Assembly: GCA_030490835.1 (NCBI GenBank)
Contig: CM059977.1
Coordinates: forward strand, 18,829,335-18,893,334
Direction: 5' to 3'
DNA: 64,000 bases
DNA from: Annona cherimola
Taxonomy: Eukaryota; Streptophyta; Magnoliopsida; Magnoliales; Annonaceae
The notes beneath the pieces were generated by a model, which did no database searches, was not told where the DNA came from, and was given only the letters and a program-made list of their open reading frames with translations. Shown here piece by piece: positions 47,653-60,574 of the stretch; positions within the stretch are counted from its first letter, which is position 1; the number at the start of each line of letters is the position of its first letter. Made by a program: the position numbers and the translations under genes.

Positions 47653-47723
47653 TTCTATTTGGAAGACGAGGGGGAGATGAAACACGAGGGGAAAGTGAGG
47701 GAAACCGAGCAGGGAGCTATGGG

Positions 47724-47731
47724 TTTTTATA
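47724..47731 (-). promoter_or_regulatory. TATA box of the GDU gene
   Basis: On the minus strand TATAAAAA stands about 72 bp upstream of the chosen ATG, in the context GGCCTATAAAAACCC. It decides between the two possible start codons. Confidence 0.75.
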
Positions 47732-47779
47732 GGCCGGAGAAAAGGGCCGCTCGCTCGCTCGCGCGCGCTCTCTCTCACT

Positions 47780-50092
47780 CTCTTCCCCTTGCCCTTTCTT
47801 TTTTATTTTTATTTTTTTTCTTAAAAAACTAGTACACTAAGGAATATGCTTGCGTGTGTGGGATCCGCCACCGAGGAAAGCGCATATTCATCACTAGCTC
47901 ATAAGCGCATAGTCACGAAATCACACACCACAGGGAACAGCTGAGAGTGATCGGCCCAATTTTAGGATAGTCTACGCAAAATGTTCTGTGTTCTGTCACA
48001 TGGATCTCCACCTTTGCATTCTGGAATTGAGATGGCCCCCCCAATCACCCTCAAGAAATAATCAAGCGCTGGGATTACCATCTCAGTTATTCCCGAACGG
48101 CTTTTCACACGGTTGTAACTGGGCCTGTTGCAGGAGGTCTGTATGCTCATGTGGAAGCAACCCCCTGGAGGCAGCTGCTAAGAAATTTCAAGCGGGGGCA
48201 CAGCGGCTTGCGCGGCAAGCTGGCGCAGTAGCGTGGCTCCTTTTGGTGGGGAATGTCGTCATTTGGCAGCCCAGACCTCCGACGCTCTGGTCTGACAACA
48301 CTCCATACGCCGGTGCTCGAAATCTGTATGCATGAAATAAGTCTGACACGTTTGAAGCAGCCTAATGATATTGATACTTGATTGCGGAAAATTGGAGGCG
48401 ATCGAGTACTTCTAGTCCTATAAATGTCAACATAGGAGGAAAACAGCATCCCAAGGGAAATTTCTGGATAATTCGCACATTAAATATTACTCTTTATTTG
48501 TCCGATTATTCTCAATTCCTTGTACGTATTATCCATCAATCAAAACACCCGTCTTTTTTAGGTGCCTCTATCACCAGTCACGACGCTCCGCAAGCTAGAG
48601 CACCGAATATCGATGCTTTGGCGACACGTATTCGCTCGCGACTGTTGGGTATGAAAGTTTGTGGGGTTCATGTCTGGCACGTGTGTAGCTAAGCATCCGC
48701 GTCAGTTACCAGGAGTGCCTGTTGATATTCTTAAAGTGGAAAAAAGAGCGAGGGCCCGGACGAGCATGATCGCACAAACCATTCTGGAATGGAAAGTGCT
48801 CCTTCCACTAGAGCCCAGTGGTTTGCTGTAGATATCTATGGCCTTCGAGAATCGAGAGTTCCGAAAGAGAACTTTTCACCTCATTCCCGGTTTATCAAGC
48901 TACTTTTGCAAGAACAACGATGCAAGAATTATCTGCTAAAAAACCATTTGAACAGTGATTCCATGAGTACAATTGTGCAAATGAGATAAGGTGCATGCAT
49001 GCATGTATATCAACACCCGCACCAAATGGAGTATAAAAATGTCCTGAAAAGTAATGTCATGTGTGATTCCCAGAGCACAAGGCATCATTATACCAGCCTA
49101 TCACCCTACGCACACCGGGCATCGCTTTCATTATTTACATGCAAGTTTTCATTGCGGTCTTATCCTAATTAGAAAAAATACATTCGCCGGCACTAACTAA
49201 TGACCTAGTTTTCCATCACGATATCATAGCTTTTTATCACGCGGGCCCCGCCACCATGGATTCTACGAAACCGACGGCGCGCCGCAGCTTCAAGCGTCCG
49301 TCGAGTGCCTAATCATAAACATACGATAAATCTCTGCTGCTATTTGGTTCTTCGGCCACTGATCATTTGCCGTACTTGACTGCCACGGGGAGAAGGTACG
49401 TCGTGCATGGCTCCGGCTTCAGGGTGGTTGAGTTGGAACTCGGAGAAACGCCTGCATGCCTGCCTGCCTGCCTGCAGGTGCAGGCTGCAGCAGCTCGGAT
49501 TTCACGAATGCAAATGCATGCGGCAGTGGAGGACAGATCACAGGTGTGAAAAACGAGGACGTGGTGTCGACATTCATCATCAGAACTGGTGGGCAGGAGA
49601 GGAAGGGCCCCACTCCCTCAATCCCATTTCCCATCTTGTTGCCGTGAAATGCCGGTGATGATGTTATGAAGGCCGTCCGACGAGTTTGCACGGCTATAAA
49701 ATAACATCCAGTCAGAACGCATTGCGCATGGATCATATGACAAGGCTCTGAGACCCACGTCCTGTCCAACCGTGCAACAATAGGCAGATAAAAAGGGGAG
49801 GTTTCGCCGCATAAAAGCGATAACGGTGGGGTTTTGCCGCCTCCTGTGTTTGCTTGGGGTTTCAATTTTCGCGTCGGACAACGACGCAGCGCCTACGCCA
49901 AGCCGCTCAGCACGGAAGGTTGCTCAATTGCCAAATGCCAAGCCGCTTAGCCATGGAGAATGAGCTTTCAGCCGTCAAGACTTAAGACGCCACAGATAAA
50001 GCAGCGTCCGGCCCAACTGACGTGGTGCCCAGGGTGCCAAACCTATCGCTGGTCTGCTACTTTTCAGTGACTGTTAACGAATGCTTTGTTTA
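47780..50092. other. GDU upstream region, otherwise unassigned
   Basis: This stretch is moderately GC-rich, with many short frames on both strands, none convincing. A (TGCC)n-like run lies at about 49454-49474. A 19-codon frame in strong initiation context starts at 49256. No RNA gene is seen. Confidence 0.4.
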
Positions 50093-50147
50093 ATATCGAC
50101 AATGAGATTTTATCAAATATATATATATATATATATCGACAATGAGA
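50093..50147. mobile_element. Tail-only retro-insertion, ATCAAA(TA)n
   Basis: ATATCGACAATGAGA is repeated at 50093-50107 and 50133-50147 around a 25-bp insert that begins TTTATCAAATATAT. The insert has the same ATC-A start as the others, with an (AT)n extension. Confidence 0.6.
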
Positions 50148-50265
50148 AAGTTCTTCGATAAAATTTTGAAATAAGTTATTATCTTTCAAGAATAAAAAAT
50201 ATATTTCTTAAGAATGCAAACAATTATCTCATCTTAATCTCATTTCGTTCTTGAATAATCTTTTA

Positions 50266-50545
50266 GGGTGTGTTCGGGAATGAATAAAATTTCTGATGAA
50301 AAGTTTTGGAGAGTAAAAGTTATCAAATGATGTGATATGATAGGGGTAATGATGAGGAGTAAAGATGATAAAGTTAAAATAGATAAATTAATTGTATGGG
50401 TAGTTGTGTAGAAATGATTGAAAAATAGGGTAGTTATATGAGAAAATATGAAAAAATGATTAAAAATATGATAAGTATAGAAAGTGAAAAGTTTTAGATT
50501 GAAAAGTTTTTAGTTGACATTTTTTCCTCATTGCCAAACACACCC
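50266..50545. mobile_element. Tourist-like MITE, family A copy 4
   Basis: It starts GGGTGTGTTCGGGAATG and ends CCAAACACACCC. TTA duplications flank it at 50263-50265 and 50546-50548. It lies in the same orientation as copies 1 and 2. Confidence 0.88.
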
Positions 50546-50548
50546 TTA

Positions 50549-52230
50549 GTGAGGGTTTGAGATGGATGAATGGAAAAGGGGCACTCTGAAGATGTTATGA
50601 GATTTTTTATTTTTAAAAAACTTTTCAATTTTAAATCTATACTAATTTTATTTTAAAATTTTAATGTTTATTTTTTATTCCCAATATAATTTCTTGCATA
50701 TCAATATTTAATAATTTTTTATCCAATTTTCTTATCTCTTACACATCCCATTCGTTTCCACCGTACTCAACATTCCCTTTAGGGGGTTTAAGATTTCTTA
50801 CTTACCCATATTATATCACATAACACTCACTTCTCAAATAATTTTTTTTTTTTTTTTGCAAATTTGTTCCTCATTTTTTTCACCTTTTACCAAATGAATT
50901 ATAATCTCTCATTCTCAATATATAATAACTCTACTTCTTTATTTTTAAATACTATTTTCCTTATTTACAATATAATTTTTGATTTTTTAACATAAAACAA
51001 TTTTTACTCTTGCAAATCCCAATCAATTTCATAATGATCAGAATATACTAAGTGCTCGACGGACGGATGTTTGCCATCCCAGACGATATGCAACCTGATA
51101 TAATTCGGTCAGCTCCACCCACCCAACTCATACCATTTTGGGTTATCGTTTTGATAAGATGGTCCCAACCCAACTGACGCCGCTAGCTTGACCTTTGTGC
51201 CAAGGGTAAACCTTCTCGTTACCGGTGTTTCTTCTCAGACTCTCCTGTAGCCCCATTGTCTCTAAAGTCACCCAAACTACCCATCAATCCAAAATTATTC
51301 TTGATTGGGTTGGTCCACCGGAGTTTTGGATCAGCTTATAATTTTTCTGTAATTAAAAATTTTTTGAAAGCGAAATGTGACGGGACACGTATGATGTATA
51401 GATGTGATGCATATATCACGTGGCGCCTCCTACAGCTGCATCGTACCGCCCAAAAGCTATTTATGGTACCCATCCAAGGACGCCACTGGAGAACTCCGCT
51501 TTAAGTGAAAGCCATTCCTTAATTTGAAATTGGCATTTGGTAGTGGCGTTAGCACCACCATGACGTGGGTTGTTCTTTTTATCCAGATTTGTTTATGATG
51601 TTAATAAGCTTATCTTGCATTAGATTAGTTGGGGGCATCCGTTTTTTTAAACGGGTTTTGTAGGACAACCAACCAAAAGACATGCTAAAAAACTCACAGT
51701 ATGTTGGAACCTTTTGTTAATTAATCAAGCAAGCAGTGTAACTAAGTGGCTGTAGGAAGTGGGGCACATGTGCACCAATGTGAATAATCAACTCATAATG
51801 CGTTTTGGTAACGAGTATATGTAAAAAATTTAGAAAAATGAAAAAGTGATGTGATGCCATACGGATAATATTAAAATAAATAAAATAAATAGTCAGTTGT
51901 ATAAAAATATGAAAAAAATTGTAATATAAAGATAACATTAGCAAAGGTAATCTATCTAGATAGTCAAGATGGTAGATTACATCAAAAGATAATTAAGGGC
52001 AAAAATTTTGTCGTTAATTGCCAAATGGAGCCTCAATGATAAAATTTGCAATGAACTTTCTTCCAGCCGACATTTCACATAAAAGGGTATTCGAAAGTAC
52101 ACAAATATAGTTCTTCTTGGGCATAACCTGCTAGAACCGCATGCTAGCTCCCATGCCAGCCACCCAATATTGAATCCTTACAGGAGTAAGTCACCCTTTG
52201 ATGCGCACCAAGTGTTTGTCGTTAAGAGCA
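50549..52230. other. Intergenic with MITE relic
   Basis: AT-rich. About 51795-52025 resembles an eroded family A MITE (GTTTTGGTAACGAG, AGTGATGTGATGCC). A patch at 51240-51510 has an open frame without recognisable domains. Confidence 0.4.
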
Positions 52231-53600
52231 CTGTGATCACCAGTTTAATTAAAATTAACTGAAACACATTAAAGCTACCACTATGCGGGTGATAGTGTAG
52301 AATAACGGTGAGTCGGGTCGAATCCACAGAGAGGTGATGTAGTTTTGAATTATTTTAAAGAGAAAGAGAGGGTATAGAGAAGAGAGAGAAAGAAATTATA
52401 GAAAAAGAAAAAGAAATTAGAGAGAAAGGAGAAGAAACTAGAGAAATAAGAAAGAGGAGAGAGAAGAAAAGAGAAAAGAGAATAAATTAGAAAGAGAGAG
52501 AAAGAGAAATAAATTAGAAAGAGAGAGAAAAGATTAGAAGAGTTGGAGCAAAAGAAAGTGAGACAAGAAGCTAAAATAAAAGAAATTATAATTAACTAAC
52601 AACTTAATTAAAGTTATTCTAAGAAAGAAATTAAAGCTATGAAATTCAACTATTAAAATAAGAAAGAGAATTACATTAAATTTAATCTAAAAATTACAAA
52701 GCAGAAAATAAAGCAGTAAATCTAATCTAAGAATTAAAACTACAAATTAAAAATTAACAACTACGAAGCACTACAAACCATAAAGCAACAAAATAAAATT
52801 TACATAACCCAAATATGAAGAGTAAATTTCCACTTTATGAGAATTTTATTGCTTGGCCCCACCTCCTTGCTAAGGGTTCCACAAGATGGGTCTCACCCAA
52901 GGGAGAGGATTGCTTGGTGATGAAGTGTTGTGTCTTGAAATGAGTGGAGGGACCCTCCTTTTATGCTTGTGGAGCACCCAATGGCCGAACTTGAATCCGA
53001 TGTGAGATTCTTGTGAAGTGCCCCTTTTAGCATAGTTGCTCTTGGTCGTTTCCTCTTACTGCATGAACTCGGCCAGTTGGAAAAGGGATCGTGGCTAGAT
53101 AAGGCTGCTTCTGCTCGATTCCAGCTTTGAAAAATGGGGTTTAAAAGGAGGCTACCAGTTTTCCGGCGATGGCTGAAAGGGAGTTTTAGAGATTAAAGGG
53201 GCGGTGCTTGGTCGGTGCTTATGGTTGGGATTTTGGAGACGTTCGGTTAACTGCTGCCCACTTTTTGATCGCTACTTTGTGCTGATGATTCATTGGAGTT
53301 ACAGAGGAGGGAGGCTGATCGGACTTAAGAAAGAAAGAATGCCAACTGGTAGCGTGGAGCAGAGGCTTATGGAGATGCTGGTGGGTTCTACTCTATGGCT
53401 GTTAATTTCGGTGCGGCCGGTGGTGAATAGAGAGGGGGTGGGTAATCTGTAGGAGCTTGCTGCTGGATCATGGCTGCCGGAAAGTGGCGTCTTGCACTGC
53501 TTCAAACGGACGAATTTGGAGAAGAAGAGGGCAGCCGTGGAAGTCGATTCGGGGAAGATGGAGCACTGTAACAAGTGCTCTAGTGGTGCACGGTTGCCTA
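52231..53600. repeat. Probable retroelement-derived block, unclassified
   Basis: GGTGAGTCGGGTCGAATCCA at about 52309 resembles a sequence that recurs in plant LTR-element contexts; this is from memory, not checked. A purine-rich GA tract fills about 52362-52570. Further on is a GC-richer stretch with short, stop-interrupted frames. No retroviral-type protein motif is visible. Confidence 0.3.
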
Positions 53601-54740
53601 TACTCATGCAGCATATTTAATTACAAATTTAAATATTAATTATTTGAGAAATAATTTTAATAATATCATATACCATCTTAGTTTTATCAAATATAATAAT
53701 TTACTTTGTTCTCCATATTTTAAAATATAATTATAGTCATATATTTATGATTTTTTTCAATTAAATGATTTTATAAATTTGCTCAAATTATATTAATAAG
53801 CTAATACACCTTTCAACATTAAAATTTTCTAGGGGATTGAGACATAATTTTATATTTTCAAGAATGTTGCAAAATGACCCATTTTATAGCAAAATTAAAG
53901 ATTTTACGAAAAATATAATTTTCATGAAATTTCACTTAAAACATGCATTTAATTAACATTTTAATATTTAACGATGTGAATTTAATATGAAATTAAATGA
54001 AAATTTTGAGACTTATCACCCTTCCTTATTTGTAATAAAAAAATACATGACTGTAATATATATATAATGAAATATGAAAGAGGCAAGGTAATTGGATGAA
54101 AAGAGTTGTTGTATCTTTTTTTTTTTTTTTGATGAAAGAGTTGTTGTATCTTAAAAATGAAAAGTCATGTTAAAAATATAAAAAAAGCAACATCGAAAAT
54201 AAGGCATATAATGGGATGTGGAAGAGATGATTAATTGGATAAAAGGAGTTACTGTACATTAAAAATGAAAAATTATGATAAAAATAAAAAAAGCAGTATC
54301 AAAAATAAGAAAAATAAAGTTTTACATATTGAAAAATAAAAAAATATATTTGACAGGATGAAAAAATTTTCAAGAATAGACAAACTCATTGTATTTACAT
54401 TTTATTTTCATTCCTTTGTGTATTCAATAATACAATTTTAATTTATGAACCACTCAAGATAGTATTTCATTTTATGTGTTGAATGATACAAGTGATTAGA
54501 TAATGTATTTTGTTTATTTGATATCTTGACTTTTTTTTTCACGCCCATACAACCAATTAAATGAAGGAACTCAACTTTGAAACTTGATCTTCATTTCATA
54601 TACATCTTTCATACACTTACATCAATCACTTGCTTATTCAAGCAGTAATAGATTAAACTCTTTTTGTTGGCGACAATAAATGGTAAATCTTATTTTTGTT
54701 TTTTCACATATTTATTGTAATTCATTGAGGGTGTATTAAA
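53601..54740. other. Intergenic, AT-rich
   Basis: No gene recognised. It contains one tail-only insertion at 54118. Confidence 0.5.
54100..54152. mobile_element. Tail-only retro-insertion, minus CATCA(13)
   Basis: AAAGAGTTGTTGTATCTT occurs at 54100-54117 and 54135-54152. The 17-bp insert is thirteen T's then GATG, which reads CATC plus poly(A) on the minus strand. Confidence 0.65.
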
Positions 54741-54741
54741 C

Positions 54742-54880
54742 TAATCGAGCTTAGCTCGGTTGGCCAGGGACAACGTCTGCTTACGTTCCCACCTGTGTTC
54801 GATGCTTGGCATTGTCGCTGATGTCTTACAAAGTAGTGGTTGTAGTCTCCTCTTATTGTCGAAGTGTTCATTGTGAAATA
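54742..54880 (+). mobile_element. tRNA-derived SINE head
   Basis: TTAGCTCGGTTGGCC (54754 onward) fits a Pol III A box and GTGTTCGATGC at about 54804-54814 fits a B box. About 50 bp separate them, as in plant tRNA-derived SINEs. The sequence does not fold as a complete tRNA and lacks the anticodon arm. The 3' end is not defined. Confidence 0.55.
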
Positions 54881-56099
54881 ATTTAATAATATCATTAAAT
54901 TGTTAGATGTATATTAGAATATTATATAAAATTTGTAAAAATGTCTCAAAGTTTACCTGTAATACCAATTGAGATAATTGTAAATACTCATTCAAAATCA
55001 AGGGTGTATTCAAAATTCAAATACTTAGAGAAGAAATAATGCTTGCGAAATTAGAAACATTAACTACAAATAAAAGAGGCTTTTGAAATAAATTGATAAA
55101 AGTGGGGAGTTTTTACATATGCACCTATATGGGCAAAAGTGCAAGTGTGTTGTGACTTTTGACAAAATGGCATTGAAACCTACATTGTTTGGAAAAATTG
55201 AAGGCATACGACTCAAAATGTGAATGGGGGTTAAAATTGTCCCTCTATTTCTTCTTCCCTACCACAGCAGTGATGGCTGGTGAGCTGCCAACTCGTGCCA
55301 TGGTTCCTCTTGTCATCTTTTTCATCTCCTCGGACCAGGCAGCAATCGTCCACGATTGAGGGAACAAGGGAAGACGACAATAGTTGTGTTTCAAGCACCA
55401 AATCAGAAAGTGATTTTGCTTATCCCTATTTTCAGCAGCCAAAATGCTCCAAAACAAAGAAGCCCTCGTGGCAACAATAAAAATTTCGTCAGAAGATAGC
55501 CATGGCTTTAAAAAAAAGTAAAGAAATGGATAGTGTTCCACTTTCATCCATACGAAGTGTTTTCCGAAAACTATTGGTCAATGACCTTTGATGGAGCATC
55601 ATAAGCAGAGAGAAATGAAATCTAGAATCCAATTCAGTGGCAAACACATATCTAAAGGTGAAACCAATGATAATGATCCTTGAAAAAATATACTATTTCA
55701 ACATATATGATCCAAGTCTATTGTATAACCCATAAACCATGTCATGAAAGAAGCTAAGTCCAGCTCAATCAACAAATAATGGAACATGAAAATATCAACC
55801 TGAGCATGAGCAATCATTTTCCTAATTCAGAGCTAGCAAATTCAAAAGAAATTGTCGAGAATAAAAAAATAAAAAAAAAAAAAAAAATTATGTGCGCTAA
55901 CAAGTAACAACCCAACGACCATCGCTGCGATGGTCGGGAAAAGAAATATGAGCTTTTTCAAAAAATTTAATTTCCATCACATTTTTTGATACGCGCTTAA
56001 TTTTTAAGCTATACAGGTACAAATGCAATTTTGTCAAAAGTCTGATACACTTGTAATTTGCTGAAACTATAAAGGCAAGGATGCAAAATTTTTTTTAAA
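54881..56099. other. Intergenic, nothing recognised
   Basis: A GC-richer patch at 55245-55547 has a 100-codon minus-strand frame with no recognisable domain. An A-rich run occupies about 55862-55888. No gene is supported. Confidence 0.4.
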
Positions 56100-56525
56100 G
56101 AAGTTATTAAAATATAAGGGCTTTTCCCGAATGTACTTATTATATTTGATCATAATTCCAAATGTACCTATAGTATTTTTGAAATATCGAATATGCTTGC
56201 TATGTTTGCATTTAATCATAAAAATGTCTATTTTGTCAAAAATTGTCCGTTAAATTTTTATAAATACCAAAAACACACTTATTATAAAATAATAAATGAT
56301 TAAATGAAACAAAAAATGAAATTATGGTTCTCTAAATTTTCTAATTTTTTCTTAAATTTGATGGACGTATTAGTAATTTAACATATTCACTACTGACATT
56401 AACTTATAAAATGAGCATTTTTGGAATTAAATGCAAAAGTAATAAGTATATTTGGGATTTTAAAAATGTTGTTGTTATATTTAAGATTAAAGGAAAATAA
56501 AGTGGGTATATTTGTAAAACAAAAC
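56100..56525. mobile_element. Foldback element, family E-like copy 3
   Basis: Inverted arms include ATATTTGATCATAATTCCAA on the left and phrases such as TTGTTATATTTAAGATTAAAGG on the right. The centre is AT-rich. It shares layout and wording with the elements near 10387 and 33240 but is more decayed. Confidence 0.45.
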
Positions 56526-56871
56526 CCATAATATTAACCACAAGGATAAGGATAAAAATCATAGTAGTTGAGTTAAGGACATAGCGAATAGATTTTATAG
56601 GAAATGATGAGGATTCTTAGATAATTTCTTTAAATTTGATTAATGTGAAATATTGACTCTTAAGTTTCTTATATATACCAAATCTTCAAGTTTTAGAAAC
56701 ATACGGTTTTCATTATTCTAGTCTACCGAAGTCCTAGCATTGTCAACCCATCAACTGACCAAAATGCATCTTTCAATATCCTAAATAGATATATTAGGCA
56801 ACCTAAATAAATTTAAAATATTATTTTATGGAAATAAGTTTTGTATAAAAGTGTCTAAAAAATTAACCTAT

Positions 56872-57098
56872 GTATTTGTTTAATCTAAAAAAATTTCAAA
56901 TTAAAACTTTTCACTTTCCATAGTTATATTATTTTTAATTATTTGTTCACGTCTTTATACATAATTACCCTACTTTTAAATCATTTCTACACAACTGTCC
57001 ATAAAACTAATTTATCTATTTTAAATTTATTCTTTTTTACTTTTCATTATTACCCTTGTCATATCACATTATTTTTTTTATTTCAAAAATCTTTAGAT
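56872..57098. mobile_element. Decayed family A MITE
   Basis: Same motif order as the inverse-orientation copies: AAAACTTTTCACTTTCCATAG, CTACTTTTAAATCATTTCTA, then TTGTCATATCACATTA. Termini and target duplication are lost. Confidence 0.6.
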
Positions 57099-57106
57099 TA
57101 AGCAAG

Positions 57107-57325
57107 CGATGCATCATCATTTGCATTAGGAGCATCGTGCCCACCGATCCCAAGTTCAAACTTGGGATAGTCCATATCTTTCCTTTGTAGGAGTTAGACT
57201 TATCGTCCCACTAATAATGGAAAATTTTACAGTTATCCCCTCTAAACATGGATATATTTACAAGATATCTTTCATGTTGAGGGTTATGAATGAGCTTGAT
57301 TTGTAATATCAGATGTCAATATATA
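57107..57325 (+). mobile_element. SINE copy, related to the one at 63006
   Basis: A B-box-like AAGTTCAAACTTGGG lies near 57150, followed by CTTTGTAGGAGTTAGACTTA. The 3' part, GTTGAGGGTTATGAATGAGC then TTTGTAATATCAGATGTCA, parallels the 3' part of the SINE in the RRM gene. No clear poly(A) or target duplication was found. Confidence 0.55.
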
Positions 57326-58930
57326 TATAATATTAATAAAAGAACTTTACATCGAAAGTTTTCATATAAAAGTTTTATAACTTTCCAATTATACTTCTAA
57401 ATTTTAGAAAAAATCCCTAAAAGGTATTGTTGTAATTTTATGTTAAAAAGTTAACAATGCCAAAACATTACTTAACTTGAGAAATCAAATCTCCATATTT
57501 GTTAAATGGTTTTATTTTTATCTCTACATTTTAATCCTTTTTCACGTATTTTCAATCATTTTCCCGCATATTTTCATATATGACCACTTTTATTTTTCTT
57601 TATTCCACTTTAACCCAACCAAATCCATTCAATTCTTATTTTCTTTCCCTCCGTTCTCCTTTAAACAAACACACGCTTAAAATTATTTATTAAATTATAA
57701 AAAATGAAGAGTCAAGTAGTTCAAAATTTACAAATTTGAGGCACTTAAATGCAAAATCCTCAGTGTATCCGTTGTCAAACAGGTCAAAAAAGCAAACAGC
57801 CCATGGATAAAGAGATAATGTTCATCCAGCCAAGTGGAGGATTTGGGTCACCTCATAGGGTCTCCCTGTCTCTACTCTATTGTGCAGTGGCCAACAAGCA
57901 ACTTTCTCTCGTGCAACCATATAGATCCGCAGTTAGGGTCAGTTCTAATTGCTTTTATGCAACTTGGGAAATGGAAAAACAAACACCATAAGAGGGCCTT
58001 AGGAAGCTAGGGGTCTCACTTCCCACAAAGTTCTTAACACAAATAGTGATGACAATTTGCTCTCCCATCATTCATTCACATCCCAACATGGTTGATGGCA
58101 TAGCGAGAGGGGAGCAGTTGGTCAGTCTCTTTGCCATTTGAATATCGGATTAGTCAGAGAAACAGAAGTTGGATATAGACATAGTTATCTTTATCTTCCT
58201 AAAAATACTATATTATTAAAATTTTGACCTTTGACCCAAAAATAGACAAAAATTACTCTAAAATTATGTGTTACATATACTTCTTTCTAAGGTTGCATAT
58301 TCTTATTTTTGTTGCAATGTTATGTTTTTGGGATGTACTTGCATGTAGTCGTCAGCACGCCTAAAATGACCCATTTAGTGTTCAACTCAAGATCTAACTT
58401 ACTAGTTGTAATCTGAAATCATTTACTTAGTAAACACACTAAGTTTTACCACATTAGATATGTGTATGGGCTCATTTGAAAGAGGTGAAAAGTCAATAAA
58501 ATAAAATTAATTGATTTAAATATCAATTTCAACGTTTTATTTTTTAAACCTAAAACATAATTTCTATGGAAATAAATGATCTTATAATGTAGCATCGCAT
58601 TCTAATGCATTTGTTAATAAATAGAAGCAGTTTTCATTATTTATAAATGATTATATACATTTTTTAAGTATGGCCCACCTAATTATTTGATTTTAAAGAT
58701 GTTTAGATTCACCATAAAAAATGATTTCAAATAGTATAATTATTAAATTTTAAATTTTATTGTCAATGAGGGGCTAACTTTTAAGTTGGGTGCCTTTAGC
58801 ATATCCTCGGTTTTTTTTTTGTTTCATGCACAATTATAAATTTTAATCACACTTAGGTGAATAAAGCCCTAAACACAATTGTATTAACATCCAGTCCGTT
58901 TGAAAATGAAGCATACAAGTGAAAATGTAG
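57326..58930. other. Intergenic, nothing recognised
   Basis: AT-rich sequence; short frames only. No gene or RNA is supported. Confidence 0.45.
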
Positions 58931-58934
58931 TATT

Positions 58935-59810
58935 TATTATTATTTTTTGAGGGACTGGAACAGTCGAATACAACATGATTAGATCCTCACCCCCTTTCTC
59001 CTCACTATCTATCCAAAATATAATGAGAAAAGAGGGGGATCTAACTAGCAAGCTACCAAAAAGAAGAATGATAATCATTACAAGCCATTTGTTGAATACA
59101 AAATGGAAGATGATCTTCTCGTATTCATCAACCATAATTTGAATCCAATGCCAATTTTGCAACATGGTGGGCCACTTGTTTCTCTCTCTTAAAACATGGC
59201 TAACTTTAATAGTTCCAGAGAAATTGCACAAGTTCTTGATTTCTTCAATTGGATAGGCCAACTCTGATCTTATCTTTTGTTCCATTTATTGACCAGTTGA
59301 TAATCACCAACTAATTAGACTCCACAACTACATTTCTTACTCTCATTTACACCAACTAGTTTGTTCAAAAAAGGATTGCCCTTGCCTCCTGCTCAACTGG
59401 ATTTAGGACTCCTCTATCACACTAGCAACCCATTCTCATAATTTTTATTGTCCAATCACACAAGATAGCTCTAAAACCCACTTTCTAGTTCTCAATATTA
59501 TTTCTAGCATATGCATTTAATTTGAGAAGGCCAATCCTAAGTTTTGACCACCTAGTGGGACTATCATCCCCAAAAAAACCTGGATATAACATATTTGATT
59601 TTATCTAGCTTTTAATATAATTTGTACACCTTTGCATGGTTTCCTTCAATTCAATTCTGTTACTTTCCATATTTTTTTTGTTTCTTATATACCAAATTCT
59701 CCAACAACATATAATATATAAGGTGAAGAGATAACAGTCATTCAGAGAGCATGAAACCTTCAAAATTGTCTTCGAAAATTTAATCTTTATTTCCATCAAA
59801 GAAGAATTTA
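58935..59810 (-). mobile_element. Decayed LINE fragment (RNase H region)
   Basis: On the minus strand, near 59560-59520, GLLKLNAYA corresponds to the RNase H start (KLNVDA). 59285-58884 contains IKVSHVLRERNKWPTMLQNW, a degraded HVxREANxVAD end. 59799-59605 contains CCWRIWYIRNKK, like the segment preceding RNase H in plant LINEs. An A-rich tail may lie near 58940. It is 5'-truncated and full of stops. Confidence 0.6.
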
Positions 59811-60574
59811 ATCTTCATTAACTATCTACTTTCTTCTAATTAGTCCTGCAAAGTATAAAATACTAACAATATTCATATATTAATCTACCCCAAACATCTG
59901 TAAAATTGGTACATGAATATTGTTTAATATTTTAACGGATAAGGTGGATCAAATCAATTAATTGCAAAATCAGAATAAGTGGAGTTAATAATTTAATATG
60001 ATTTAAGTAATTTACAAAAAATTGGCAAATCTAGAGATTTAATAACTCAGTAACCAAAGAAACAAGAATCAGCGTGTAATTTACAGATTTTCTACTTCTG
60101 CATGAGTGCGCCCGCCTACACATATCACTCTTACTTCTCTCTCATCGTTACTTGTTTAGTTCATGATTATGATACAATACAATACGCTGTCATTTTTAAT
60201 TTTGTGCTTCACTTATGTATTTGGGCCCATATAAAATTAAAAATTTTGAAAACGTAATAAAAATACAAAATAAATAAGGCCGTTACTTTGTTAGGTATCG
60301 CCATATTATATGATATGATAATCCTTTTTTTATATTTCCTGCGCGACTCAAGCAAGGGCTTTGCTCCTCACTCGTTACAATGTCTGACTGGGCTTTCAAA
60401 TTCACGCCCGAACACATCCGTGACATTTCAATCTCCACAGTGGAAATAACAATTGCTGCTTAAGCTTGATGAGATAATGGAATTTAATGGAAAAAATATA
60501 TTTTTTTTTTGTTGAAAACTGAAATGAATTATTTTTTTTTAATGAGCCAAAACCCACTGCTCACGACTAAAGTA
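59811..60574. other. Intergenic, nothing recognised
   Basis: AT-rich with T runs around 60500-60540. No gene is supported. Confidence 0.45.

Noticed and set aside
47653..47778. N-terminal extension of the GDU protein to 47778
   Set aside because: It would start upstream of the TATA box at 47724-47731, and the added residues have no family counterpart.
49419..49865. 148-codon minus-strand frame
   Set aside because: It begins at TTG, includes a (TGCC)n-derived stretch and has no recognisable motif.
55245..55547. 100-codon minus-strand frame
   Set aside because: No recognisable domain, no promoter or splice context and uneven composition. Kept only as unassigned.
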